A stretch of DNA of 64,000 nucleotides from Lacipirellulaceae bacterium (GCA_040218535.1 JAVJRG010000006.1:1-64000), one strand, 5' to 3'; counted from the first letter of the stretch, positions 37,692-47,482 are shown. The notes: generated from the sequence alone by a model not told the origin. A program made the numbers and translations.

Positions 37692-39014
37692 GTGAGAAAA
37701 TACGCTCAGAGAAGCACTCTCTCTATCTGTTGTTTGCTAACTCTGTTAATCGCACTCCCTGAAGGTTTCGCACAGGGTTTCGAAAGCCAGATTTCAATCG
37801 CTAGAAAGCAAGAGCCCAACTGGACGCCGCTCTGGAACCTGGCTCCTTACCGATCCGGTACGACCCGTCGTATTAATTGGCGTCGCGGGGGTGGTCTGAG
37901 CGGCTCTATCACCATAACAAACCCCTTTCCCCCGCCAAAGCCTTGGCAAATCGATGCGCAAAAGCCGATCGAGTTGATTTCCCTGAATCGTGGCTATGAA
38001 AGAGACAACTGGGTTGACGTGAGAGCCGGTAATGAGCTTGTCGAGATCAGTAGCGACCCCTACACGTATTCCTCGAATAGTATCGGCTATTCCAAACACT
38101 ATCGGTCGACTTACGCGAGGGTGATTGATCTGGATGACCTTACCGTAGGCAAGGCCGAATCACTGATGGGACAGACCTCGTATGTCGACGACAACTCGTT
38201 TCAAAATGCCTATCAGCTTTCGACTTCGGCCATCTTAGACCCATTGATGAACGCCGGCTCGCAGGCTTCCTCCAATGGCAGCTTTCATTTCTCTGCCTCC
38301 TATCGAATCCATGAGCCAGCCCAGTTTAACTTGCGTGGCTCAATCGCAGGTTCAGAGAGTCTGTCCGGCACGTTTAACTTCAGTAAGCGAAACAGCAGTC
38401 AGTCGATTTACCAGACAAGTCTGGATGAGCTTATCAGCCCCGAAGGCTCACTTAGCTTCGCTTTGGAAGGAATCCTAGAGCCCGGCATTTACGACTTTGA
38501 TTTTGAAGCAGACTCTTCAGTCACGATTTCGCCACTGGCAGCTCTTGATGCGTTTGGCCTAGCGTCCACCAATGAGATGGGCGAGTTTATTTTTGACTTT
38601 GAGGCCTCGACTCTTTCCGAGTTGCAGTATCCCCTCGCCGACCTTAACCATGACGACAGCGTTGATCACCAGGACTTGCTTGCTTGGGAATCTTCGCTAA
38701 CACAGCCCGATGCTCAAGCCGACATCAATCAGGATAGCAACATTGATGGAAGCGATTTTTTGAAAATGCAGACAGCCTTAGAGCCTTCGCAAGCGGCCAG
38801 TGGCTTGATACGGAATTGGGGCGAGCAGTACCAGGCAACGCACGAAAAACTTCTTGGTCTCGAGCCTGGGCAAAGCTTCCTGAATTGGCAACGATCCTTT
38901 GGCCGCCTTCAAGGTTCAGCCGCGTCCCTTGCCGCAGTTCCTGAAATGAACTCATTGCTGACTCTCTTGTCAGGCTTCATCGCTAGTGTTGCTGTCCGGC
39001 GTCGATCGCGATAA
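37692..39014 (+). CDS. Dockerin-like surface protein with variant PEP-CTERM (PEM) tail
   Basis: A 440-aa exported protein starting at GTG 37692 with GGGA upstream and signal peptide SICCLLTLLIALPEGFAQG. The body is beta-rich with no known enzyme motif. Two dockerin-like loops occur at about 316-360 (DLNHDDSVDHQDLL, DINQDSNIDGSDFL). The end has the layout of a PEP-CTERM (hydrophobic LLTLLSGFIASVAV, basic RRRSR), but the motif reads VPEMNS, so Pro is replaced by Met. Exosortase recognition may be reduced or altered. It ends the PEP-CTERM run after the rRNA operon. Confidence 0.75.
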   Translation: MRKYAQRSTLSICCLLTLLIALPEGFAQGFESQISIARKQEPNWTPLWNLAPYRSGTTRRINWRRGGGLSGSITITNPFPPPKPWQIDAQKPIELISLNRGYERDNWVDVRAGNELVEISSDPYTYSSNSIGYSKHYRSTYARVIDLDDLTVGKAESLMGQTSYVDDNSFQNAYQLSTSAILDPLMNAGSQASSNGSFHFSASYRIHEPAQFNLRGSIAGSESLSGTFNFSKRNSSQSIYQTSLDELISPEGSLSFALEGILEPGIYDFDFEADSSVTISPLAALDAFGLASTNEMGEFIFDFEASTLSELQYPLADLNHDDSVDHQDLLAWESSLTQPDAQADINQDSNIDGSDFLKMQTALEPSQAASGLIRNWGEQYQATHEKLLGLEPGQSFLNWQRSFGRLQGSAASLAAVPEMNSLLTLLSGFIASVAVRRRSR

Positions 39015-39263
39015 AGCCTCGAAATGTTGCGAATGAGTATTGCCCGTGCATGCGCATGTTCCACTCCTCTGAGTTTGTTCTAGCTCGCTCAAGTACTTGC
39101 GCTTGCTCTCCCTATCTCGATAGCGATGGGAGAACCGGAATGGCACGGTTGTATTGGTTCTATCGTCTCTCGAATCAAGGTTTGGGCGTAAAAGGCAATT
39201 GGCGTTTGAGGTCTTCTGCGAGGTAGATTTAGGGGTCTCCAATTCCTAACAATCACCTCCAAA

Positions 39264-40448
39264 ATGATTCAACTTCAGACCGAATTACTTGCCGGCCGCG
39301 ATGCCCTCCTCGCCGCCACAGACTCCTGGAACGACCTCTGGGAACGCAGCTACGCGCGGCAATCCACCGTCCGAGCGGAGGGAATCGCTGCTTGGTTGAA
39401 GCATTTCGCGGACGGTCGCGAGTTCGTTGGTGTCTGTGTTCACGACGAGGATCGACTAATTGCAGCTCTGCCTTTGGTTGTTGATCGGAGCGTCGGTTTC
39501 CTCCGAACCTACAAACTGCCGGTCAACTGCTGGGGAAACGCGGCTGACCTTCTAATTGATCGCGACGTTGACATTCAAAGTGCCACTGCCGCTTTGGTAG
39601 GCGCAATGCAAAGTTTGCCCAGCGGCATATTCTCCTTCGAGGAAATCTCTTTGGGGGCGCCGCAGTGGAGGGAGTTTCGCCAAGTGCTGCAGGATCAAAG
39701 AGGACGAAGCTACGCGACGGCGCTCTCGCCCGTCGGTGTCATTGATATTCGCGGCAATTGGGAAGCGTATGAGAAAAGCTGGTCTGGTAACCACCGCGGA
39801 GCAGTCAAACGCAAATTAAGAAAGCTCGAAAAGCAAGGCGAGCTCCGACTGGAACGGCATCGCACGAACGACGAGCAGCTCCAGCGCCTCCTAAGAGTCG
39901 CTTTTGAGATCGAAGACCGAAGCTGGAAGGGCTCTGAAGGCACTTCAGTACTGAAAGTGCCTGGTGTGTTCGATTACATCCTCGACGAAGCGCGAGCGGT
40001 CGCACAAAGAGGCAGCCTCGACGTTTGGTTTCTCTACTTGAACGACCAGCCGATAGCGTTTGAGTATTGCCACTTCGCCAGAGGGACCTGCTTCTCGCAC
40101 AAGATTGGCTACGACCCCGATTTTTCTAAATACGGTCCGGGGCGTTTGCTTCGCTACCTGCAATTGCAGGAGTACCATGACGATCCTGATTGCCAACTGT
40201 TCGACATGCTCGGGACGCTCTGCCACTCGAAAGCGAAATGGGCTACCCGAACCTACGAGAGCGGTCGACTCATTGGCTCTGCCGGGCATCCGCTTACAAA
40301 TGCGATCATCAGCGGCTACGCCTGGGCCGCGCCAAAGTTGCGAGCGATTCGCGGCACGACTGCAGAAGAGGCTCCTAAGCTTGGAGCTGAGAGCTATCTT
40401 GCTAACTCTGAAGCTGCAGAGGAAGCGGCTGTACTGGAAGTCCTTTAG
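39264..40448 (+). CDS. CelD/BcsL-family GNAT acetyltransferase
   Basis: A 394-aa cytoplasmic protein with the Acetyltransf_6/CelD-type GNAT fold at about 160-310. SGNHRGAVKRKLRKLEKQGEL and the later FEIEDRSWKG and YGPGRLLRYL motifs are characteristic of this family, found in exopolysaccharide and cellulose loci. The ATG opens directly on the family sequence. The substrate, probably a sugar or peptide amine destined for the cell surface, is not known. It is a single gene flanked by non-coding stretches of about 230-250 bp. Confidence 0.82.
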   Translation: MIQLQTELLAGRDALLAATDSWNDLWERSYARQSTVRAEGIAAWLKHFADGREFVGVCVHDEDRLIAALPLVVDRSVGFLRTYKLPVNCWGNAADLLIDRDVDIQSATAALVGAMQSLPSGIFSFEEISLGAPQWREFRQVLQDQRGRSYATALSPVGVIDIRGNWEAYEKSWSGNHRGAVKRKLRKLEKQGELRLERHRTNDEQLQRLLRVAFEIEDRSWKGSEGTSVLKVPGVFDYILDEARAVAQRGSLDVWFLYLNDQPIAFEYCHFARGTCFSHKIGYDPDFSKYGPGRLLRYLQLQEYHDDPDCQLFDMLGTLCHSKAKWATRTYESGRLIGSAGHPLTNAIISGYAWAAPKLRAIRGTTAEEAPKLGAESYLANSEAAEEAAVLEVL

Positions 40449-40584
40449 GGCCATCGAGCTGATCTAAGCACCCAGGCAGTCCGTGGTTTCACTCCGCAAC
40501 TCTACAAACGCTAGCGTCCACCTTGTTAAAATGTAGCGATTAGTCAAGACCTGCCATGCATCTGCCGATGACTGCATGTGTGTT

Positions 40585-40644
40585 GAGAGGAGGCTTCCTC
40601 TCACTGATGCTGCTGAGCCCTCACATCTGGTTACAGCATCAGTG
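40585..40644. promoter_or_regulatory. Pair of inverted repeats upstream of a lipoprotein gene
   Basis: GAGAGGA-GGCT-TCCTCTC (40585-40602) is a short hairpin. It is followed by an 11-bp inverted repeat CACTGATGCTG (40602-40612)/CAGCATCAGTG (40634-40644). Both lie within 100 bp ahead of the ATG at 40676, so they could be an operator or a 5' leader structure. Confidence 0.4.
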
Positions 40645-40675
40645 AAGAATAAACGCTGCAGGTGCTGAGGAAATC

Positions 40676-41170
40676 ATGCTTCACTTCTGGAACAAATACT
40701 TACTGTTAAGCTTGCTCTGCACGACTTCGCTGACTGGTTGTACATCCGTTATCGGCGGGCCTTACGCCGATGTGACGATCACGAGCAATCCTCCTCAAGC
40801 GGGTGTATCCGTAATGAATCAGAAAGGCGAGCTTGTTGCTAGGGGCACTACTCCAATGAAAGCCTCCCTGAATAGAAGTGGCGGCCTGCTTAGGACTCCC
40901 CCTAAATACACTGCAATTCTAGAAAAAAAGGGGTATGAATCAGAAAGCGTTGCTATCGATGCCAAACTGAGCCCCTGGCTTGTTGGCAATTTGGCAATCG
41001 GAAGCCTCTTCGGTCATGCTGCTGAATCAGCAAATGAAGCCATGTGGAATCTCGAACCAAGTAGAATTGAACGCCGACTGACTCCCATGTCCTCGCAACA
41101 GCTTGCAGGCCATAATGGGCATGAAGCAATGCAAGTGACGTTTGTAAGTGACGCGAAGAATAAGCGCTGA
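40676..41170 (+). CDS. PEGA-like lipoprotein
   Basis: A 164-aa lipoprotein: ATG preceded by AGGAAATC, lipobox LTGC after LLLSLLCTTS. The body ADVTITSNPPQAGVSVMNQKGE, then ARGTTPMKASL and AILEKKGYESESV, is a PEGA-like beta unit often found in envelope proteins. A hydrophobic segment VGNLAIGSLFG follows. The C-terminal 40 residues look disordered. It lies 33 bp ahead of the dehydrogenase on the same strand; no functional link is apparent. Confidence 0.75.
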   Translation: MLHFWNKYLLLSLLCTTSLTGCTSVIGGPYADVTITSNPPQAGVSVMNQKGELVARGTTPMKASLNRSGGLLRTPPKYTAILEKKGYESESVAIDAKLSPWLVGNLAIGSLFGHAAESANEAMWNLEPSRIERRLTPMSSQQLAGHNGHEAMQVTFVSDAKNKR

Positions 41171-41203
41171 GATGGCTTTCTCCAGCCCCTTAACTGCCCA
41201 ACA

Positions 41204-42250
41204 GTGCAAGCTCTCTCATACAACCAATTCCGCGGCCCGCTCGAAATCGGCGACTTTCCCGATCCCACGCCGCCTGCTGACGGTGTCGTCATCGAAGTTC
41301 GGGCCACGGGCGTTTGCCGTAGTGACTGGCACGGTTGGCTGGGTCACGACCCCGACATCAAAACGCTACCGCACGTACCCGGACATGAGTTCGCCGGCGT
41401 GGTTGCTGAAGTTGGTAGCGAAGTTAAAAATTGGCAAGCGGGCGATCGTGTCACGATGCCTTTCGTCGCGGGTTGCGGACGCTGCCCCGAGTGCGAATCG
41501 GGCAACAGCCAAGTTTGCGACAACCAGTTCCAACCCGGATTTACCGCCTGGGGTTCATTCGCCGAGTATGTAGCCGTTCCCTACGCCGATGAGAACCTCG
41601 TCCGTCTCCCCGACGACCTCGACTTCACCAAGGCAGCCAGTTTGGGATGCCGTGTCGGAACCGCGTACCGTGCGGTGGCTCTCCAAGGGCAACTACAGCT
41701 CGGTCAGTGGGTAGCCATTCACGGTTGCGGCGGACTGGGGCTTGCTGCCGTAGCAATTGCGTCAGCGTTCGGTGCAAGAGTCATTGGTATCGATATCCGA
41801 AAGGACGCGCTACAACTGGCCAGATTGCTCGGGGCCGAGGAAACACTCAACGCGACCGAAATCGAGAATATCCCTGCGACGATCCGTTCAAAAACCCAAA
41901 GGGGTGCCCACCTTTCGGTAGACGCCCTTGGCTCACAAGTTACCTGCGAGAACTCGATTCGCTGCCTTCGCAAACGCGGAAGGCACGTACAAGTCGGCCT
42001 GCTCACCGGAGACGATGCCTCGCCGCGGGTTCCCTTAGAACTTGCCCTTTCTCACGAACTCGAAATCGTGGGTAGTCACGGGCTGCAAGCCAGTTACTAT
42101 CCCCAACTCCTGGACATGGTTTCCTCGGGACGGCTGGATCTGTCCCCGCTGATAGAGCGGCTGATATCCCTTTCCGAAGCGCCTGAAGCACTTCGTGGCA
42201 TGGGCAACTTTTCGCATAGCGGAATGCAGATTATCGATCGAATCTCTTGA
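41204..42250 (+). CDS. Zinc-dependent alcohol dehydrogenase (MDR superfamily)
   Basis: A 348-aa medium-chain dehydrogenase. Catalytic zinc ligands lie in TGVCRSDWHG (C38) and PGHEFAG, and the structural zinc Cys cluster in GCGRCPECESGNSQVC. The Rossmann motif GCGGLGLAAV binds NAD(P). GTG 41204 is used because MQALSYNQFRGPL is the usual MDR start. It may oxidise an alcohol or reduce an aldehyde; substrate unknown. Confidence 0.92.
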   Translation: MQALSYNQFRGPLEIGDFPDPTPPADGVVIEVRATGVCRSDWHGWLGHDPDIKTLPHVPGHEFAGVVAEVGSEVKNWQAGDRVTMPFVAGCGRCPECESGNSQVCDNQFQPGFTAWGSFAEYVAVPYADENLVRLPDDLDFTKAASLGCRVGTAYRAVALQGQLQLGQWVAIHGCGGLGLAAVAIASAFGARVIGIDIRKDALQLARLLGAEETLNATEIENIPATIRSKTQRGAHLSVDALGSQVTCENSIRCLRKRGRHVQVGLLTGDDASPRVPLELALSHELEIVGSHGLQASYYPQLLDMVSSGRLDLSPLIERLISLSEAPEALRGMGNFSHSGMQIIDRIS

Positions 42251-42277
42251 AGCGTTGCTTCGACCAAAGAGAATACT

Positions 42278-42808
42278 CTAGCTTGTGGGCACGCTCGCTT
42301 CCGACGCCTGCAAGCTAGCTAAAAACTCAGGCGAGCAACCCGATAGCCAATACATTCCATGCTTATATTTCACGATCTTCAGCGGCCTGGAATAGAACGC
42401 CAACCCAAGAAAACCGCCATAGAAACCAATCGGGAAGCAAAGCCACCCCAAGCCAGCATATCTCGGTTCGGGTAGGGCCAGTAGGACGAATGGCAAGGGC
42501 AATGAAATCGCAATCATCGCTCCGAAAATGAGCTTTCTGAGCAACAAGCGACGACGAACCCTAGCAGCGATACCTGCTTTCAAAAAGCAATGTCTTCTTG
42601 CCAGCAACGGAGCCAGAACAAGCAGATTAGGCGCAACGAATAGGAACAATTTGAATCCGTGTGAGTAGTGGGGAATCCTTTCCACCTGGCATTTTCGAGC
42701 ATCGAGCGACACGTTCGTCCTAATACACCTCTCTGGGAGTGCGGTCTTGTCGGGGACGACAAGCAACTCACCTTCCACACGCGGGATTTGGCTAGGCTCT
42801 GAACTCAA
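42278..42808 (-). CDS. Small membrane protein of unknown function
   Basis: A 176-aa protein with three to four hydrophobic stretches (KLFLFVAPNLLVLAPLL, LIFGAMIAISLPLPFVLLAL, GWLCFPIGFYGGFLGLAFY). TTG is chosen as start because AGGAGG lies 6 nt upstream, a very strong site. No family recognised. Convergent with the alcohol dehydrogenase. Confidence 0.55.
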   Translation of the reverse strand: MSSEPSQIPRVEGELLVVPDKTALPERCIRTNVSLDARKCQVERIPHYSHGFKLFLFVAPNLLVLAPLLARRHCFLKAGIAARVRRRLLLRKLIFGAMIAISLPLPFVLLALPEPRYAGLGWLCFPIGFYGGFLGLAFYSRPLKIVKYKHGMYWLSGCSPEFLASLQASEASVPTS

Positions 42809-42968
42809 GCTCTGCCTCCTGATTGGTGATTCTGATTGCTAGCAACTAGACTCTGCTACTTTTAACTGTTTCGCCAAACGCGTGATTCTAGCAGAAACAC
42901 GACAGTGTTCGTACGTCCACCTAAGTTTCGCTATCATCTGTGATCAATCTCGCCGATCAAATAACCAT

Positions 42969-43715
42969 ATGCCGCTCAACCCACTCAGCCCCGTCACGGA
43001 TTACCAATCGATGCTCAACCGCATCTTTTGGTTTACGTCGGCGGCTGCGCTGGTGGCGGTCTGGTTGCTGCGGACGAACCTGCCATGGCTTGACGAAACC
43101 CTGACGAGAATCGATTTCACGCTGGAGTTCGGTGGCGACAAAATCCTTCCAGTGGCAGGGGGCTACCTCTTTCCCGCCCTTGCGGTGGGACTCGCTTCGA
43201 GAATTTTCCGCATCCACGGCAAACTTGCCGATTGGTTGGGCATTCGCGAACGATTTGACGTGGATGTCATCATCCGAGAACTAGCTCAGCGTACAGGCTA
43301 CGACTTGTCCCTGATGACTGACGAGCAGTTAACCCAATCACGTCACGAACTGATGCGACAGGCGTTCTATCCCTTCGTTAGCGGCCGCGATCCGCAAATT
43401 GACGAATCACTTATTCACCGTGCACGTGATTTGTGGTCTTGGTTATGGATCGGTCTCGAAGCAACCACCGTTTTCGTGTTGACCGGTCTTGCACTCGTTG
43501 CATCCGGAGCTCAACAACCGGGGATCACCGTGATGTTGACAGCACTTGCCTTGGCGTTCTTGGGGTTGCCGGCGGTTCGCAACGAATGCCGTCGGCACGC
43601 GGTGGCACAAGTTCGTGAAATCACCCGAAGTCCTGAGAGGTCGAGCCTCGTTTCACAGGCGTTTGATGAAATCCTAGGTGGGCGGTCGGTTGAGCCAATG
43701 CGGATGGCTGCGTAA
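42969..43715 (+). CDS. Membrane protein of unknown function
   Basis: A 248-aa protein from ATG 42969, with a 29-codon in-frame extension upstream that lacks a start signal. Four hydrophobic segments are visible (about 20-35, 55-75, 157-177, 183-200). A charged soluble loop containing FDVDVIIRELAQRTGYDLS lies between them. No known domain recognised. Convergent with the PQQ-propeller gene, with 21 bp between stops. Confidence 0.6.
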   Translation: MPLNPLSPVTDYQSMLNRIFWFTSAAALVAVWLLRTNLPWLDETLTRIDFTLEFGGDKILPVAGGYLFPALAVGLASRIFRIHGKLADWLGIRERFDVDVIIRELAQRTGYDLSLMTDEQLTQSRHELMRQAFYPFVSGRDPQIDESLIHRARDLWSWLWIGLEATTVFVLTGLALVASGAQQPGITVMLTALALAFLGLPAVRNECRRHAVAQVREITRSPERSSLVSQAFDEILGGRSVEPMRMAA

Positions 43716-43736
43716 CCATCGACTCGCCTCAGGCTT

Positions 43737-44993
43737 CTACTGCCCAATGGCAGCTAAAAACTCTTGCCGCCCGCCGGCGGTCGCCTTTGAATACCGGTGG
43801 TAGAGCCGACCATCCAAGGGAGTCGGTGTCGCGAAGGCCTCGTCGCCGAGTTGGTTTTCGCCCAACGCTTGGAATCGCTCAGGGTTGGCTGCAAACACGA
43901 ACGTCGTTCCCGCTTCGCTGGTCGCATAGATCTTGCCATCCACAAGAAGCGGCGAAGAACTGAAACCGCCGCCTAGACGCTGTTTCCACATCTGCTTACC
44001 GGAGCGGCAGCCCCAGCAGTATGCAATCCCGCGATCCGTGATTGTGTAGAGGAACCCATCCACAACCAGCATCGATTGCTCATAGCTCTTCGCTTGGTTC
44101 TTCCAAACAATGTTGTGCTGCCCGCCCGTCTCAACCGCGAGAGTAAACACTTCAGGGTATCCGCCGCTCGCGAAAGCGAGTTGACTCTCGGGATCGTAAG
44201 CCATGGTTCCACAAGTCGCTTGCGTCGTCCCCGACTTCGACCAATTCTCCTCACCGGTATTTGGGTCATAGCTAGCAAGCTGATAGTTTCCACTGATGAG
44301 GAGTTGAATTCTGCCATTGATCTTGGCTCGCGCCACCGAAGAGTAGGAGAGCTTCTGCGGACGTTTTGCTTTCCACTCACGCTGACCATTAGCTGTATTG
44401 AGCGCCACGATTCCGCTCTCATTGCCATCGTACTCGCTGGTGACGATGACCTTGTCTCCAACAACCACCGGTGACGATCCAAAACCAAACTTGTACTGCT
44501 GAGGATCAAACCCAATGGCTCGTTCTTGCCAAAGCTGCTCACCCTCAAGATCGAAAGCCGTCAACCAAGCGGCATCTTGATTCAGAAACAGAGTAAAAAC
44601 ACGCTGCCCGTCGGAAGCCACCGTCGGGCTCGCGTGGGTGTTATTGGGGTGAAGATTCTTCTCTTCGATCAGTCCGCCTCGATGAACGATTTGCTCCTTA
44701 AGCAACCTGCCGGTCTCTCGATCAAGGATTAAAAGCGACTGCGTCTGGGCGGCCTTATGAGCCGTCGTCAGATAGATGCGATTCCCGACGATCGTTGGCG
44801 AAGAATGACCACGTCCCGGCAAGGGAGTATTCCAGGCCAAGCCGGAGGCTTCACTCCACTCGACAGGAGCGGTCGCCCCAGCGGCAGCATGGTTGTCGCC
44901 GTTCGGACCACGCCACTGCTGCCAATCCTCGGCGAGTGCGGCAGGAAAACTGACCGCGAAACATAGGGCAGTCAAAATGGGGAGTTTCAACAT
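43737..44993 (-). CDS. PQQ-like beta-propeller repeat protein (BamB-like)
   Basis: A 418-aa exported protein with signal peptide ALCFAVSFPAALAE and mature start DWQQWRGPNGDN, the classic opening of planctomycete PQQ-like propellers. Repeats include VGNRIYLTTAH, SDGQRVFTLF, GDKVIVTSEYDG, VDGFLYTITDRGIAYCWG and VDGKIYATSEAGT. PQQ-like propellers include quinone enzymes and BamB-type scaffolds; no PQQ-enzyme active site is evident, so scaffold or sensor is more likely. Monocistronic. Confidence 0.88.
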   Translation of the reverse strand: MLKLPILTALCFAVSFPAALAEDWQQWRGPNGDNHAAAGATAPVEWSEASGLAWNTPLPGRGHSSPTIVGNRIYLTTAHKAAQTQSLLILDRETGRLLKEQIVHRGGLIEEKNLHPNNTHASPTVASDGQRVFTLFLNQDAAWLTAFDLEGEQLWQERAIGFDPQQYKFGFGSSPVVVGDKVIVTSEYDGNESGIVALNTANGQREWKAKRPQKLSYSSVARAKINGRIQLLISGNYQLASYDPNTGEENWSKSGTTQATCGTMAYDPESQLAFASGGYPEVFTLAVETGGQHNIVWKNQAKSYEQSMLVVDGFLYTITDRGIAYCWGCRSGKQMWKQRLGGGFSSSPLLVDGKIYATSEAGTTFVFAANPERFQALGENQLGDEAFATPTPLDGRLYHRYSKATAGGRQEFLAAIGQ

Positions 44994-45278
44994 GTCGGTT
45001 CTTCCTCTGCTCGGTTCCCGTGACTTCTCGGTTCTAACCCGCTAGCAACTAGAAAGCTAGACCTGCCAACGACTTGCCGCCCCGCGAATATCGCAAACCT
45101 AAAGAAACTGCTATATTGCTGCGTTCAAGACGTGAGGCCCTTCGGGATATTCAGATTTGCTAGCAAGAGGTGGTAAATGACCTTGAGCCCCCGAACCGAA
45201 TCGTCTTGAATCTCGTCTGATTCGCGTTGCCGATGCGTATTCGGCGTCAGCGATCCGTCAAACCCCAAGAAGCCTCCG

Positions 45279-45884
45279 ATGTTCCCCTCCGCCGTACAAT
45301 CACTGTACGTGGCTACCCGGCCACAGTTGTCTCGTGCTATTCGTTTCGTAGTGTTTTCCGCGTTGATCGTTGGTATCAGCGCTGCGCCGTCTCTCGCTAA
45401 AGAGGGCCAGAAGCCCACACCGAAGCAAGAGAGCCAGGACGCTACGAAGACTCAGCAGGAAACACGACGCGAGAAGCAGGTCATTGGCGCTGTCGCTAGT
45501 GTCGAGGAAAAGCAGAGCGACCTGGTTTTCACCGCTCGTGTCGACACGGGCGCGACGACTTCGTCGATTCATGTTGAGGATTGGAAAATCGCGGATCAAG
45601 CCCAGGAAATGACGAAAAACCTCGGCAAGAAGATTCGCTTCCTGATTAAAAACGAACAGGGCAAGAGTAAGTGGCTTGAACGCAAGATCACCGAGATTTC
45701 CGTCATCAAGACTTCCGAACGGGAAGAAACTCGCTACAAGGTACCCGTCACGCTCGTCTGCAACGGCGTGAAGAAAAGAGTGCTCGTCTCGCTCAACGAT
45801 CGCTCTCACATGAAGTATCCGATGCTGCTTGGTCGCAACTATCTCGAAGGCGACTTTCTCGTCGATGTCGAAATCGACGAGTAA
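45279..45884 (+). CDS. Retropepsin-like ATP-dependent zinc protease family protein (PF05618)
   Basis: A 201-aa protein with a hydrophobic export segment (AIRFVVFSALIVGISAAPSLA) and a retropepsin-like domain. The active-site Asp is in ARVDTGATTSS (D89), with the matching LGRNYLEGDFLVDV strand near the end. PF05618 members occur in a RimK-associated group and in many envelope proteins. No RimK is seen nearby. A hairpin terminator follows the stop. Confidence 0.82.
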   Translation: MFPSAVQSLYVATRPQLSRAIRFVVFSALIVGISAAPSLAKEGQKPTPKQESQDATKTQQETRREKQVIGAVASVEEKQSDLVFTARVDTGATTSSIHVEDWKIADQAQEMTKNLGKKIRFLIKNEQGKSKWLERKITEISVIKTSEREETRYKVPVTLVCNGVKKRVLVSLNDRSHMKYPMLLGRNYLEGDFLVDVEIDE

Positions 45885-45909
45885 ACGATAACCGAAAGAA
45901 TCTCTCATA

Positions 45910-45959
45910 CCCGTTTCGACGCGGTGCTTGCACCGCGCTGACACGGGGTTTTCTTTTTG
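45910..45959 (+). terminator. Rho-independent terminator
   Basis: The outer CCCGT/ACGGG and inner GCGGTGC-TT-GCACCGC pair, followed by TTTTCTTTTTG. It ends the retropepsin-like gene at 45884. Confidence 0.8.
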
Positions 45960-46192
45960 TCCTGTGTAAAAATAGGCAGCATTGGTTATCCTCGACGGTT
46001 CTTAGGGTCGCAACACGATCTCCGAAAAGTTCGGAAATTCCTCTCCTGATCGTCGATGCGGTAATTACGGCCACCCGATACGGCCCACGCAACTCGCAGA
46101 GCAAACTGGGTCTTCACTCGGAGACTTGAAGTCGAGGCTCGTGAGTTTTTCCGCTCGCTAAGCCGCCGCATTCGTTTCTGGAGAAGAAATCG

Positions 46193-47413
46193 ATGACAGT
46201 CCCAAGAATCACTCAATTGGCTCGCGCGATCGCTCCCATGGCGATTTCCGCTGCGACTTTGGTATCTCCGGTTATCGCCCAGGAGGCATTCTCCTTTCCC
46301 GATTCGGAACCGGCCCTAACGGCTGAAGAAGAAGCGCTCGGCTACGACACGATTGATGACAACTACGAGGCGAGAAGCCTTCGCTCAGCGACCCAGGGTG
46401 AGATCGAAACTTTCACGGAACGCTACCCCGATGGGAAGCCTTACATTCAGCGTGAAGTGACACTTGACGAACAAGGCAACTACATCAACCACGGCGAGTG
46501 GAAGATGCTCAACCGTGATGGTGCCGTCGTCGCTGAAGGACGCTACGACATGGGCAGCCGTACCGGCGTATGGACGAAATGGCAGGATCGCAAGTCGTCG
46601 CCCGTGTTCTCTCAGGCCCCATTTAATCGCTTTAAGGCTCCGTTCCTCTCCCAAGCCACTTTCAACAATGGCCAATTGGATGGTGAGTGGGTCATTTTTG
46701 ATTCGAACCAGCAGAAGTGCAGCCAGGTCTCGATCAGCAACGGCAAACGCAACGGAATCGCCGTGTTGTGGGATACCAACGGCAAGGTCGTTCGCCAAAC
46801 ACAATACAAGCAGGGCGTTCCCGTTGGCGACGTCCTACAGCTTGATCCCCAGACTGGTCAGCCTAAGAAGGTTGCCTCTTACCTCGATGGCCGTCAAATC
46901 GTCTCGAAGAAGTCGAACTTCTCGCGACGCGGAGGCAAAAAGACGGAAGCTCAGTACCTTGCTCCCAAAACGGTCGTCACTACCGCTGACGATTTCTGGG
47001 GCATGCAATTCGCCAAGTACGAGAATACTGGCGAGCCTCTACGTCATGGCAAATCGATCGCATGGCACGCGAACGGCCAAACTCAGCTAGAAGGCCAATA
47101 CAAATACGACAAGCGCACCGGCCACTTCACTTACTGGCATCCCAATGGCCAGAAAGCGGCTGAGGGTGACTTCCAGGACGATGTGCACAACGGCACCTGG
47201 GTTTGGTGGCACGAGAATGGTCAGAAAGCTGCCATCGGCCATTACCAAGAAGGTGCCCTCATCGGTCAATGGCGGTGGTGGAAAGAAGACGGCAAACTCG
47301 CCAAGCAAAAGACCTATGAGTCCCCGCAACAGATTTCTGCTGCTGAAAGAGAAGAGATCGAACGCTTCGACGTTGGCCAGCTACCAAGTAACGAACTCCG
47401 AATGGTTCGGTAG
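46193..47413 (+). CDS. MORN-repeat exported protein
   Basis: A 406-aa protein with signal peptide SAATLVSPVIAQE and GGAGAAG ahead of the ATG. The rest is a chain of MORN_2-type repeats, each of about 23 residues with G-x-W or N-G-x core: NHGEWKMLNRDGAVVAEG, LDGEWVIFDSN, RTGHFTYWHPNGQKAAEG, HNGTWVWWHENGQKAAIG, LIGQWRWWKEDGKL. Such repeats form extended beta surfaces for binding. A degenerate middle (about 200-270) separates the repeat groups. No known partner. A strong terminator follows. Confidence 0.82.
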   Translation: MTVPRITQLARAIAPMAISAATLVSPVIAQEAFSFPDSEPALTAEEEALGYDTIDDNYEARSLRSATQGEIETFTERYPDGKPYIQREVTLDEQGNYINHGEWKMLNRDGAVVAEGRYDMGSRTGVWTKWQDRKSSPVFSQAPFNRFKAPFLSQATFNNGQLDGEWVIFDSNQQKCSQVSISNGKRNGIAVLWDTNGKVVRQTQYKQGVPVGDVLQLDPQTGQPKKVASYLDGRQIVSKKSNFSRRGGKKTEAQYLAPKTVVTTADDFWGMQFAKYENTGEPLRHGKSIAWHANGQTQLEGQYKYDKRTGHFTYWHPNGQKAAEGDFQDDVHNGTWVWWHENGQKAAIGHYQEGALIGQWRWWKEDGKLAKQKTYESPQQISAAEREEIERFDVGQLPSNELRMVR

Positions 47414-47440
47414 CGATTTACTAGCGTTCTTGAATAGCGA

Positions 47441-47482
47441 AAGCCTTGTTGAGTGCACGACGCGCTCAACAAGGCTTTTTTT
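47441..47482 (+). terminator. Rho-independent terminator
   Basis: AAGCCTTGTTGAG and CTCAACAAGGCTT form a 13-bp stem followed by TTTTTTT, 28 bp after the MORN gene stop. Confidence 0.92.
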
